Program-made: the position numbers and the translations under genes
Notes under the pieces: generated by a model
Databases searched by the model: none
What the model was told of the DNA's origin: nothing
The model's input: the letters and a program-made list of their open reading frames with translations, nothing else
NCBI GenBank assembly: GCA_039188505.1
Contig: JBCCZC010000067.1
Location: 1 to 17,532, forward strand
Origin: JBCCZC01 sp039188505
GTDB taxonomy: Bacteria; Pseudomonadota; Gammaproteobacteria; Xanthomonadales; SZUA-38
DNA length: 17,532 nucleotides
Reading direction: 5' to 3'
In this document: one piece after another, positions 1 through 7,104 of the stretch
Position numbering within the stretch: the stretch's first letter is position 1
Layout of the letters: each line of letters opens with the position of its first letter

Positions 1-60
1 CGCCTCTGTTCGAGTAACGCCCGGCTTCCTTAGTCGACCTTCGTGTGGGGTGGCAGTTTC

Positions 61-80
61 GTTTTTCGCCGGCGAAAAAC
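61..80. promoter_or_regulatory. 20-bp perfect palindrome upstream of pepQ (candidate operator)
   Basis: The half-site GTTTTTCGCC is followed directly by its exact reverse complement GGCGAAAAAC. The repeat ends 32 bases before the pepQ ATG. A weak -10-like hexamer TACACT (81-86) follows immediately, so the palindrome would fill the spacer between a poor -35 (about 58-63) and this -10, a position typical of operators. As RNA it could fold as an 8-bp stem with loop CCGG. It lacks the trailing T-run after a GC stem of a normal terminator, although the T and A tracts in its arms leave an unusual bidirectional terminator possible. The palindrome is seen directly; its function is inferred. Confidence 0.45.
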
Positions 81-112
81 TACACTGACCCCTTTTCGGC
101 CAGGATCCGACC

Positions 113-1468
113 ATGACCGACCTCGACAGGCACTTCGCGGCGCACACCCGGACGCTGTGCTCCCGCTACGACCGGGCCCTCGAACACGCGCACCTCGATG
201 GGGTGGTCATCCATGCCGGCTCCCTGCGCTACCGCTTCCAGGACGACAACCCGTACCCGTTCGCGGCGAACCCGAACTTCGTGCAGTGGGCACCGCTGAC
301 GGCTCATCCGGACAGCTGGATCGCCTACGCGAAGGGGACGCGACCGAAGCTGATCGTCTGCCTGCCCGACGATTACTGGCATCAACCACCGAGTCGTCCG
401 GAGGGCGCGTGGGTGAATGCCTTCGACCTCGTCGTCGTTCACACGGCTGACGACGCGGCGGCCGCCCTGCCCCACGATCGCCGCCACACGGCGTTCCTCG
501 GTGAAGACGAGGGACTGGGGGTGACCCTCGGTTTCGAGTCGATCAACCCGGGGCAGCTCATCAACGCCATTCATCACGTGCGGGCCTGCAAGACCGACTA
601 CGAGATCGCCTGCATCCGCGAGGCGAGTCGGCTGGGCACGCTGGCACACGTCGCCGCCCGCGATGCCTTCTTCGAGGGCGAGTCAGAGTACGGCATCCAC
701 AGCGCCTACCTCGACGCGATCGACTTCACGGATCACGACCTGCCCTACGGGAACATCGTTGCGCTGAACGAGCACGGTGCGGTGCTCCACTACCAGGTCT
801 TCGATCGCACGCCGCCGAACGACTCACGCTCCTTCCTCATCGACGCGGGTGCCACCTGCCGCGGCTACGCCAGCGACATCACGCGGACCTATGCCCGCAG
901 TGACGGCGAATTCGCCGCGATGATCGCGGCCTTGGACGAGCGCCAGCAGCAGATCGTTGCCGGCTGTACGGTTGGCACAGACTACGGGGCCCTGCATCTC
1001 GTCGCGCACCGCCACTGCGCGGAACTGCTGGACGAGTTCGGGTTGGTAACCGGGCTGTCGACGGAGGACGTGATCGAGACGGGGATCACCCGCGCGTTCT
1101 TCCCCCACGGCCTTGGCCACCTGCTCGGCATCCAGGTCCACGACGTCGCCGGCTTCTCGGCGAACGAGAATGGCGATCCGATCGATCGCCCCGAGGGTCA
1201 CCCGTACCTGCGCCTGACGCGCCCCCTCGAAGCCGGCATGGTCACGACCATCGAGCCGGGGCTCTACATCATCGACCCGCTGCTGGCGTCCCTGAAGGAG
1301 ACCGCCGCCGGGTCATCGGTGAAATGGGACCGGGTCGAGGAATTCCGGCCCTTCGGCGGTATTCGCATCGAGGACGACGTGCTGGTGACGGACGCCGGGC
1401 CGGTGAACCTGACCCGCGAGGCGTTCACCGCGATCGCGTCGGTGAACGCGCCGGCTGGCCGGCCCTAA
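113..1468 (+). CDS. pepQ: Xaa-Pro dipeptidase (prolidase) PepQ
   Basis: Cytosolic dinuclear-metal peptidase of the M24B family that splits Xaa-Pro dipeptides; some homologues are known as organophosphorus acid anhydrolases. The 451-residue length is close to the E. coli enzyme (about 443). All five metal ligands of the family are visible: D244 (in IDAGATCRGY), D255 (ASDITRTYA), H332 (FFPHGLGHLLG), E381 (TIEPGLY) and E420 (GGIRIEDDVLV). The N-terminal 160 residues match the smaller prolidase domain and the rest is the pita-bread fold. The start ATG follows a weak GGA-type ribosome site (CAGGATCCGACC). A 20-bp palindrome lies just upstream. The gene converges on the serine hydrolase, and the two stop codons share bases at 1465-1468. 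Family assignment is firm. Activity on organophosphates is family knowledge only and is not predictable from these motifs. Confidence 0.96.
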   Translation: MTDLDRHFAAHTRTLCSRYDRALEHAHLDGVVIHAGSLRYRFQDDNPYPFAANPNFVQWAPLTAHPDSWIAYAKGTRPKLIVCLPDDYWHQPPSRPEGAWVNAFDLVVVHTADDAAAALPHDRRHTAFLGEDEGLGVTLGFESINPGQLINAIHHVRACKTDYEIACIREASRLGTLAHVAARDAFFEGESEYGIHSAYLDAIDFTDHDLPYGNIVALNEHGAVLHYQVFDRTPPNDSRSFLIDAGATCRGYASDITRTYARSDGEFAAMIAALDERQQQIVAGCTVGTDYGALHLVAHRHCAELLDEFGLVTGLSTEDVIETGITRAFFPHGLGHLLGIQVHDVAGFSANENGDPIDRPEGHPYLRLTRPLEAGMVTTIEPGLYIIDPLLASLKETAAGSSVKWDRVEEFRPFGGIRIEDDVLVTDAGPVNLTREAFTAIASVNAPAGRP

Positions 1469-2658
1469 TCGCTGGCAGCCGCGGTCCGACCGCCGCCGGT
1501 ATCGAGCTTCATCCAGTCCTGCGCGCGGAAGCCGTAGAGCGCATCCGCGAAGACCGGTACCGCGCCGAAGGGCTTGCCTGAATTGGAGTTCCACATGAGC
1601 GCGACGCCCACGCCTTCTTCGGGGAAGACGGCAAGCGCCGCCTGGTAACCCTCCACGGCGCCCGCGTGGTAGATGACCGTGTGGCCCTCGTAGTCGTAGA
1701 TGCGCCAGCCGAGGCCGTACCAGGCGTTGTCGAGGCGGGCGCGGCGCCAGCCGTAACGCATCTCGCGGGTGGTCTTCACGCGTGGCTGCCAGAGCTCATT
1801 GCGGAGTTCGTCCCCGAGTGCCGCCGGGAACGCGCCGAGCTGGGCCTGCAGCCACGCCGAGAGGTCTGTGGCGCTGAGATTGATGCCGGCGGATGCAGGA
1901 AGCCGGTAGTAGTGCGTCGCCACGCGCTTGGGCACGATCCGCGTCCGGCTCACCTTGACGTGTGGATGGGCGTAGTTGTCGTCCTGCTTGAGGTGCGCCT
2001 CGCCGTAGCCGGCCTTCTCCATTGCCAGCGGCGCGAAGATTCGGCGCGAGACCTCGTCCTCGAAGTCCTGCTCGCTGTGGGCGTCGACGATGTCGGTGAT
2101 GAGGTCGTAGGTAATGTTCTGATAGCCGTAGCAGGTGCCGACGTCGCACAGCGGGTCCACCTGCTCGTAGCGCTTGACGATGTTGTCCGGGTCCCAGTTG
2201 GCCTCGAGGAGCAGGTCGTAGGCGTTGTGGGGTAGACCGACGCGGTGGCTGAGGATGTGCTCGATCGTGGCACGGGGCGCGTGGCTCGGGTCGGCGAGGG
2301 TGAAGAATTCGACATCCTCGATGACGCGGTCGTCCCAGGCCATTGCGCCCTCGGCGACGAGCATGCCGGCGACGGTGCTGGAGAAGCCCTTGGACAGGGA
2401 CGCGATGCGAAAGCGGGTGTCCTCGTCGATCCGCGCACGCTCTTGCGTGGAGCGACGGCCCCAGACCTCCTGCAGCAGGATCTCGTCGCGCGTGGCGATC
2501 ACGGCCGCCATGCCGGCAATCTCCGATCGCTGGGCGAGCTCCTGGAGCTCCGCGGCCAGCGCAGCCGCCGCGCGATCAACCGCTGGATCGGCGCCGGAGG
2601 CCAGGCCCGTCCAGAGCAGCAGAACGCCGCACAACCCGCTTCTCGTGACCAATTTCAT
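1465..2658 (-). CDS. Secreted serine hydrolase, beta-lactamase/PBP-like (class C fold)
   Basis: A 397-residue member of the beta-lactamase-related serine hydrolase family (PF00144-type), which includes esterases, D-aminopeptidases and penicillin-binding proteins. The N-terminus looks like a signal peptide: basic MKLVTR, hydrophobic LCGVLLLWTGLASG, cleavage probably near ASGA, so the enzyme should be periplasmic. Catalytic motifs are S87-L-S-K90 (SxxK), Y179-Q-N181 (YxN) and H331-A-G333, the HxG version of the third motif rather than the KTG typical of true beta-lactamases. The ATG at 2658 is preferred over a TTG two codons upstream because AGAGG lies 6 bases before it. It is divergent from lemA and convergent with pepQ. 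An esterase or peptidase acting on a cell-wall or small substrate is more likely than antibiotic resistance; the substrate cannot be told. Confidence 0.88.
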   Translation of the reverse strand: MKLVTRSGLCGVLLLWTGLASGADPAVDRAAAALAAELQELAQRSEIAGMAAVIATRDEILLQEVWGRRSTQERARIDEDTRFRIASLSKGFSSTVAGMLVAEGAMAWDDRVIEDVEFFTLADPSHAPRATIEHILSHRVGLPHNAYDLLLEANWDPDNIVKRYEQVDPLCDVGTCYGYQNITYDLITDIVDAHSEQDFEDEVSRRIFAPLAMEKAGYGEAHLKQDDNYAHPHVKVSRTRIVPKRVATHYYRLPASAGINLSATDLSAWLQAQLGAFPAALGDELRNELWQPRVKTTREMRYGWRRARLDNAWYGLGWRIYDYEGHTVIYHAGAVEGYQAALAVFPEEGVGVALMWNSNSGKPFGAVPVFADALYGFRAQDWMKLDTGGGRTAAASD

Positions 2659-2709
2659 TCGCAACCTCTTGATGCCCCGGCTATTCTAAGACGCTCGGGG
2701 AAGGAATGC

Positions 2710-2715
2710 AGGAGG
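2710..2715 (+). promoter_or_regulatory. Shine-Dalgarno AGGAGG that decides the lemA start
   Basis: A perfect AGGAGG lies 5 bases before a GTG at 2721. The competing ATG at 2706 has AGGA directly abutting it and no usable spacing, and the SD itself would sit inside that longer reading. This favours GTG 2721 as the lemA start. Confidence 0.65.
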
Positions 2716-2720
2716 CGTTC

Positions 2721-3302
2721 GTGGAACTTGTCGTATTTGCTCTCATCATTGCGGCCGTCGTCTACGCGATCAGCCTTTACAACGGCCTGGTGCGCAAGCG
2801 CAATCGCTACAAGAACGCCTTTGCCCAGATCGACGTGCAGCTGACCCGGCGCCACGACCTTATCCCCAATCTCGTCGAGGTCGCCAAGGGCTACATGGCC
2901 CATGAAAAGGAGACCCTCGAGGCCGTGATCCTGGCGCGAAACCAGGCCGTTGCGGGCCTGAAGGCGGCAGAGCAGGCGATCGGTGATGCGAAGGTCATGG
3001 AGCAGCTCGCCGGCGCCGAGAACGCGCTGACCGGGGCCCTGGGCAAGCTCTTCGCCCTGAGCGAGAGCTACCCGGACCTGAAGGCGAACGAGAACATGAA
3101 GCAACTCTCCGAGGAGCTGACCTCCACGGAGAACAAGGTGGCCTTCGCGCGCCAGGCGTTCAACGACTCGGTGATGGAGTACAACAACGCCTGCGAGGTC
3201 TTCCCGAGTACGCTCATCGCCAGCTCCTTCAACTTCGAGGCCGCACAACTCCTCGAGATGGAGGACACGGCGAAACGAGAGGTCCCGCAGGTTTCCTTCT
3301 GA
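2721..3302 (+). CDS. lemA: LemA family membrane-anchored protein
   Basis: A 193-residue LemA-family protein (198 if it starts at ATG 2706). It has one N-terminal transmembrane helix (ELVVFALIIAAVVYAISLYN), then the family signature NRYKNAFAQIDVQLTRRHDLIPNLVE and a helical bundle. The N-terminus is expected outside or periplasmic with the bundle cytosolic, but orientation is not shown by sequence. The biochemical function of the family is unsettled. Bacterial lemA genes commonly sit beside M48 peptidase or TPM-domain genes. Here the M48 gene begins 16 bases after the lemA stop, so co-transcription and a shared role in membrane-protein quality control are likely. The start is chosen from the AGGAGG at 2710-2715. 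Confidence 0.93.
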   Translation: MELVVFALIIAAVVYAISLYNGLVRKRNRYKNAFAQIDVQLTRRHDLIPNLVEVAKGYMAHEKETLEAVILARNQAVAGLKAAEQAIGDAKVMEQLAGAENALTGALGKLFALSESYPDLKANENMKQLSEELTSTENKVAFARQAFNDSVMEYNNACEVFPSTLIASSFNFEAAQLLEMEDTAKREVPQVSF

Positions 3303-3318
3303 CCGGGCCCGCTGGCCG

Positions 3319-5247
3319 ATGAACTTCTTCGCGCAGCAGGACAGCGCGCGGCGGCGGACCCGCTGGCTCGTGCTGTGGTTTGCCGCGGCGGTCATCTCGA
3401 TCCTGCTGATGACCAACGCGATCGTCGTGATGACGGTCATCAACCTCGACACCCAGGGCTACGGTTTCCAGGTACCTGACGGCGCGTGGCTACGGGCCAA
3501 CGTGGTGCTTATCGCCATCACCTCGGCAGTGGTGCTTGCGGCGGTCGCCGGCGCCTCGCTGTTCCGCATGGCCGGTTTGTCCGGTGGTGGCGGCGGCGTT
3601 GCCCGCTCGATGGGTGGCACGCTGGTTCCCTCGGACACCGCCGACGCGGATCGCCGGCGCCTACGCAACGTCGTCGAGGAGATCGCGCTGGCCTCCGGCG
3701 TGCCGGTCCCGGAAATCTACGTGCTCGAAAAGGAGAGCGGCATCAATGCGTTTGCCGCCGGCTATGCGGCCGGTGACGCGGCCGTCGCCGTCTCCCGCGG
3801 CTGCCTGGAACTCCTTGACCGCGACGAGCTCCAGGGCGTCATCGCCCATGAGTTCAGCCATATCCTCAACGGCGACATGCGGCTCAACATCCGCCTTGTC
3901 GGCGTGCTCTTCGGGATCCTGGTGATCGGCCTCGCGGGCCGGCAGATCCTCCGTGTCGCCCATCACGGCAGCCGCAAGGCCTTTCCGCTGGTCGCGGCGG
4001 GCCTTGGCCTGTTGATCATCGGCTTCGCCGGCCTGTTCTTCAGCCGGCTCATCCAGGCGGCCGTCTCCCGCCAGCGCGAGGTGCTCGCTGACGCTTCGGC
4101 CGTCCAGTTCACGCGCAATCCGGACGGCATCGCCGGCGCGCTCAAGAAGATCGCCGCGTCGACGCAGGGATCGGTACTCGAGGAAGCCGACGCGACCGAG
4201 GTCTCGCACATGCTCTTCGCCGACGGCCTCAAGCGCAGCTGGTTCGCGACCCACCCGTCCATCGAGGATCGGATCCGCGCAATCGACCCGAATTTCCAGG
4301 CTTCCGAACTCCGGGAGCTCCGCGCCCGCATGGCGCTGGGCCCGGGGCACGTGTCCGCGAAGCCGCCGGCACCGCCGGGCGCTGCCGCGTTTACGGGTGA
4401 GAGCGGCAGCGCCACCGAGATCGAAGCCACTCCGGACGCAATCACCGCCGGCATCGGCAACCCGTCATGGGGCCATGTGGCCTACGCAGAGGCGCTGCTG
4501 GATCGCCTCGACTCCGGCCTCGTCGACGCCGCTCACGACCTGCGCCGCGCCGTCGATCTCGTCTTCGCGCTCGGTCTGAGCCCCAGCGCCCCGGTCCGCG
4601 AGCGTCAGCTCACGTTGATCGAGCGCCACATGGGACGCTCGCACCGGGAGCGCACCGAGGCACTCGTCGGCAGCGTCGACGGAATCGATCCGCTCCATCG
4701 GCTGCCGCTGGTCGAGCTGGCCTTCCCCGCGCTCAAGCGCCGCCCGGACGGCGCGGTGCGCATCTATATCGAAGTCCTTGAGAAGCTCATCCACTCCGAC
4801 GGTGACGTCGACGTCTTCGAGTTCGCCCTCGCGCGGCTCGTGCGCGTGTACCTCGTGGAGTCGATCAATCCGGCAGCGGAAGCCCTGGAGTCTCGCGACC
4901 TGTCGCTGAACAAGGCCAAGGGTGCGCTCGAGCACCTCCTCGCGATCCTCGCCCACCACGGGCACGAGGACGAGGGCCAGGCAGCCAAGGCCTTCAGCGC
5001 CGGCTGGAACCACCTCTTCCCCATGGACACGGTCAGCTACCGCGCGCCCGAGCGCTGGGTGGATGCCGCAGAGGTCGCGCTCGAGCGGGCCGATCTGCTG
5101 GAGCCGCTGGCGAAGGAGGCGCTCATCGAGGCCCTGACCGCAACGCTCAGTCACGACGGCAAGATCACCCTCAAGGAGCTGGAGCTGCTGCGGGCGATCT
5201 GCGCCTCGATCCACTGCCCCATGCCGCCGTCGATCCGGGCGACCTGA
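3319..5247 (+). CDS. M48 family membrane metallopeptidase (HtpX-like) with C-terminal TerB-like extension
   Basis: A 642-residue inner-membrane zinc peptidase, about twice the length of HtpX (about 290). Two transmembrane helices lie near residues 15-42 and 58-86. The zinc motif is H177-E178-F-S-H181 (VIAHEFSHILNGD) and the third ligand is probably E254 in QREVLADASA. Two more hydrophobic helices lie between them, near residues 187-212 and 222-250. The peptidase part ends near residue 340. A Pro/Ala/Gly-rich linker follows, then about 280 mostly helical residues whose segments LIHSDGDVDVFEF and LSHDGKITLKELELL resemble TerB-type acidic motifs. No strong Shine-Dalgarno precedes the ATG, so translational coupling to lemA is plausible. 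HtpX-type proteases degrade misfolded membrane proteins; the role of the extension is unknown and the TerB assignment is by eye. Confidence 0.93.
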   Translation: MNFFAQQDSARRRTRWLVLWFAAAVISILLMTNAIVVMTVINLDTQGYGFQVPDGAWLRANVVLIAITSAVVLAAVAGASLFRMAGLSGGGGGVARSMGGTLVPSDTADADRRRLRNVVEEIALASGVPVPEIYVLEKESGINAFAAGYAAGDAAVAVSRGCLELLDRDELQGVIAHEFSHILNGDMRLNIRLVGVLFGILVIGLAGRQILRVAHHGSRKAFPLVAAGLGLLIIGFAGLFFSRLIQAAVSRQREVLADASAVQFTRNPDGIAGALKKIAASTQGSVLEEADATEVSHMLFADGLKRSWFATHPSIEDRIRAIDPNFQASELRELRARMALGPGHVSAKPPAPPGAAAFTGESGSATEIEATPDAITAGIGNPSWGHVAYAEALLDRLDSGLVDAAHDLRRAVDLVFALGLSPSAPVRERQLTLIERHMGRSHRERTEALVGSVDGIDPLHRLPLVELAFPALKRRPDGAVRIYIEVLEKLIHSDGDVDVFEFALARLVRVYLVESINPAAEALESRDLSLNKAKGALEHLLAILAHHGHEDEGQAAKAFSAGWNHLFPMDTVSYRAPERWVDAAEVALERADLLEPLAKEALIEALTATLSHDGKITLKELELLRAICASIHCPMPPSIRAT

Positions 5248-5255
5248 AGGCTTCC

Positions 5256-6080
5256 ATGCCCTACCGGCACGCCCACTGGTTCATCCTGCTCCTCCTACCG
5301 GCGAGCGTCGTTGCCTTCTCCTCCTACCTTGCCGAGCTCGGCGAAGCGGGGACCGCGAAGCACGTTCATGCGCTGTTCGCGACCCTCTGGATCCTGCTCC
5401 TCGCAGCCCAGAGCGCGTCCATCCATCACCGTCAACGGGGGCTGCACCGGACACTGGGTCTCGCGGGTTTCTTTATTTTCCCCATCTACTTCGCGGGGTT
5501 CTTTCTCGTTTTTCAGAGCGAGGCGCAGCGGATCGTCGATGGGGACCCCTGGGCCACCGTGTTCGGGCCCGGGATCGGCACCATCACGCTGATCTCGGCG
5601 CTTGCGACGGCGTGGATGTACCACGCTGCGATGCGGAATCGCCGCAACGTTCACCTCCACGCACGCTGGCTGCTCGTCACGCTATTCCTGTTCGCAGAAT
5701 CCGTGCTGGGCCGCATCCTGAACACCTTCGTCCCGGGCCTCCTGGTGCTGGGACTCGATGACATTCGCCGGATCTACGACGCCTTCCACGTCTCGCAGCT
5801 CCTGGCGATTGCGCTCGCCGTTGCCCTCTACCGAGGCAATCCCCGCTACGGTCAGCCCTTTGTCTTCGTTACCGTCGCGCTGGTCGCCCAATCACTGGCG
5901 CTCGAGCTCTTCGATGACTTCGCGCCCTGGCGGACGGCCTTCCTTGCGATGGCGTCGTGGCCGACGGCCGTGCTGTTCGTTCCTGCACTCTTCCTGGGTG
6001 CCGCGGTGTCGTGGTCGGGCTGGGTTGCCGGCCGTTCCGGGCGCGCCCCGCGTCTCGACTCCCCGCTGCGCCATCGCTAG
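5256..6080 (+). CDS. Polytopic membrane protein, DUF2306-like, histidine-rich
   Basis: A 274-residue integral membrane protein with about seven or eight hydrophobic segments spread over its length. Conserved-looking polar residues sit at membrane edges: H36 and H38 (KHVHALFATLW), H57/H58, H64 (RGLHRTLG), H123, and H133/H135 with R137-W138 (NVHLHARWL), plus H178. The pattern H-x-H, then R..H..LG, then H.H.RW resembles DUF2306-type predicted membrane proteins. Paired histidines within helices could bind haem or metal, but nothing proves it. The ATG lies 8 bases after the peptidase stop, with GAAGG as a ribosome site, so this is probably the third gene of the lemA unit. It converges with lysR and their stop codons share the tetranucleotide CTAG. 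The family assignment is tentative. Confidence 0.75.
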   Translation: MPYRHAHWFILLLLPASVVAFSSYLAELGEAGTAKHVHALFATLWILLLAAQSASIHHRQRGLHRTLGLAGFFIFPIYFAGFFLVFQSEAQRIVDGDPWATVFGPGIGTITLISALATAWMYHAAMRNRRNVHLHARWLLVTLFLFAESVLGRILNTFVPGLLVLGLDDIRRIYDAFHVSQLLAIALAVALYRGNPRYGQPFVFVTVALVAQSLALELFDDFAPWRTAFLAMASWPTAVLFVPALFLGAAVSWSGWVAGRSGRAPRLDSPLRHR

Positions 6081-6982
6081 CCGGTGTCGAAGGTCTCGGT
6101 GATCCGCTCCAGAAACCACCGCATGCGGGGTTCGGCGGTGAAACGGGGATGCCAGAGCGCGTAGTAGTCGGTCGGCTGTAACTTCAGGGGGACCTCCCGG
6201 ACCCGGAACGGTCCCTCGGCCGCCAGGTCCGCGGCGACCCGGGAAGGCAGGGTCGAGATCCGGGACGTGCCGAGGACCGCTTCATTGATCAGACCGAAGG
6301 CGGGAACCGATACGCAGACGTGTCGCCGCAGGCCCAGGCGCTCCAGCTCGTCGTCGACCACCCCCTTCTCCGATCCCAGCGGCGCCACCAGCACGTGGGT
6401 GGCCTTCGCATAGCGATCGAGTGTGAGTTGACCCTGGGCCAATGGATTCTCCGCGTGCATCAGGCAGACGAAATGGTCGCTTCCCAGGCGCTTCTGCTTG
6501 AGCTGTTCGGGCGCGTGCCAGTTGACGGCGACCAGCAGGTTGATTTGTCCCGACTGCAGCTCCCGGATCGAGTAGTCGCGGGTGATCGGCATCGTGATCA
6601 GACGCAGCCGCGGGGCGTCCGTTGCGAGGCGGCGGACGAGGTCGGGCACCAGCCGCTGCAGGATCTCGTCGGTAGCGCTGATGACGAACTGCCCGGTGAA
6701 CTCCGACGGTTCCAGTCGTCCCTCGGCCGCAAGGCCGGACGCCTGCGCAAGGATCGTTGCCACGGGCTCACGCAGCGCCAGCGCGCGGGGCGTTGGCTGC
6801 ATGCCGCTTCCCGTGCGGACGAACAGGTCATCATCGAGCCATTCGCGGAGTTGCTTCAGCTGTTTGCTGACCGCGGACTGGGTAACGCCCATCGCCTCGG
6901 CGGCGGCAACGATGCTGCCGCGCGTCATGATCGCATCGAAGGCTTCGAGGAGCGGCAGCCGGGCAAAAGTCTTCTGACTCAT
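6077..6982 (-). CDS. LysR-family transcriptional regulator
   Basis: A 301-residue LysR-type regulator of usual length. The N-terminal winged helix-turn-helix covers about residues 5-65 (LPLLEAFDAIMTRGSIVAAAEAMGVTQSAVSKQLKQL), followed by FVRTGSGMQPTPRAL and a periplasmic-binding-protein-like effector domain (about 90-300). ATG 6982 gives the canonical LysR beginning (MSQKTFARLPLLEAF). An ATG at 7000 adds six residues and cannot be excluded, since neither has a good ribosome site. It is transcribed divergently from the GST gene and an LTTR-like dyad (T-N11-A) lies between them, so it probably regulates the gst unit and itself. The effector is unknown, although the operon content suggests an electrophilic or aromatic compound. 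Confidence 0.92.
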   Translation of the reverse strand: MSQKTFARLPLLEAFDAIMTRGSIVAAAEAMGVTQSAVSKQLKQLREWLDDDLFVRTGSGMQPTPRALALREPVATILAQASGLAAEGRLEPSEFTGQFVISATDEILQRLVPDLVRRLATDAPRLRLITMPITRDYSIRELQSGQINLLVAVNWHAPEQLKQKRLGSDHFVCLMHAENPLAQGQLTLDRYAKATHVLVAPLGSEKGVVDDELERLGLRRHVCVSVPAFGLINEAVLGTSRISTLPSRVAADLAAEGPFRVREVPLKLQPTDYYALWHPRFTAEPRMRWFLERITETFDTG

Positions 6983-6998
6983 AGTATGTATTCTAACC

Positions 6999-7013
6999 AT
7001 TCCATTTCGGAAT
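6999..7013. promoter_or_regulatory. Candidate LysR-type binding site (T-N11-A dyad)
   Basis: ATTCC and GGAAT flank a five-base centre (ATTTC) and meet the T-N11-A rule (T7000, A7012). The site lies 17 bases upstream of the lysR ATG in the lysR-gst gap, where divergent LysR-type regulators bind. The sequence is directly visible; binding by the adjacent regulator is inferred. Confidence 0.45.
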
Positions 7014-7029
7014 ATTGTGCCGATCACTA

Positions 7030-7095
7030 CCGTATTCCCCGACGTCAACAGCGACCCGGACGCGGCGCTGACGTCGCTGGAAAAACCGAATACGG
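7030..7095 (+). promoter_or_regulatory. Nested inverted repeats ending on the gst ribosome site
   Basis: The outer arms are CCGTATTC (7030-7037) and GAATACGG (7088-7095), perfect over 8 bp. The inner arms are CGACGTCA (7040-7047) and TGACGTCG (7069-7076), also perfect over 8 bp. An alternative inner pairing is CGACGT/ACGTCG plus CAGCG/CGCTG with a three-base bulge. The last two bases of the outer right arm are the first two bases of the gst Shine-Dalgarno GGAG (7094-7097), so the folded RNA could hide the ribosome site. The repeats could equally be protein-binding operators for the divergent promoters. Confidence 0.5.
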
Positions 7096-7104
7096 AGAAC
7101 ACCC

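Noticed and set aside
1465..2658. Reading the serine hydrolase as a beta-lactamase resistance gene
   Set aside because: The third motif is HxG rather than KTG and the family is dominated by esterases and peptidases, so a resistance label is not justified.
2655..3452. 265-residue minus-strand open frame opposite lemA
   Set aside because: lemA has diagnostic family motifs on the plus strand and a perfect ribosome site; the antisense product has none.
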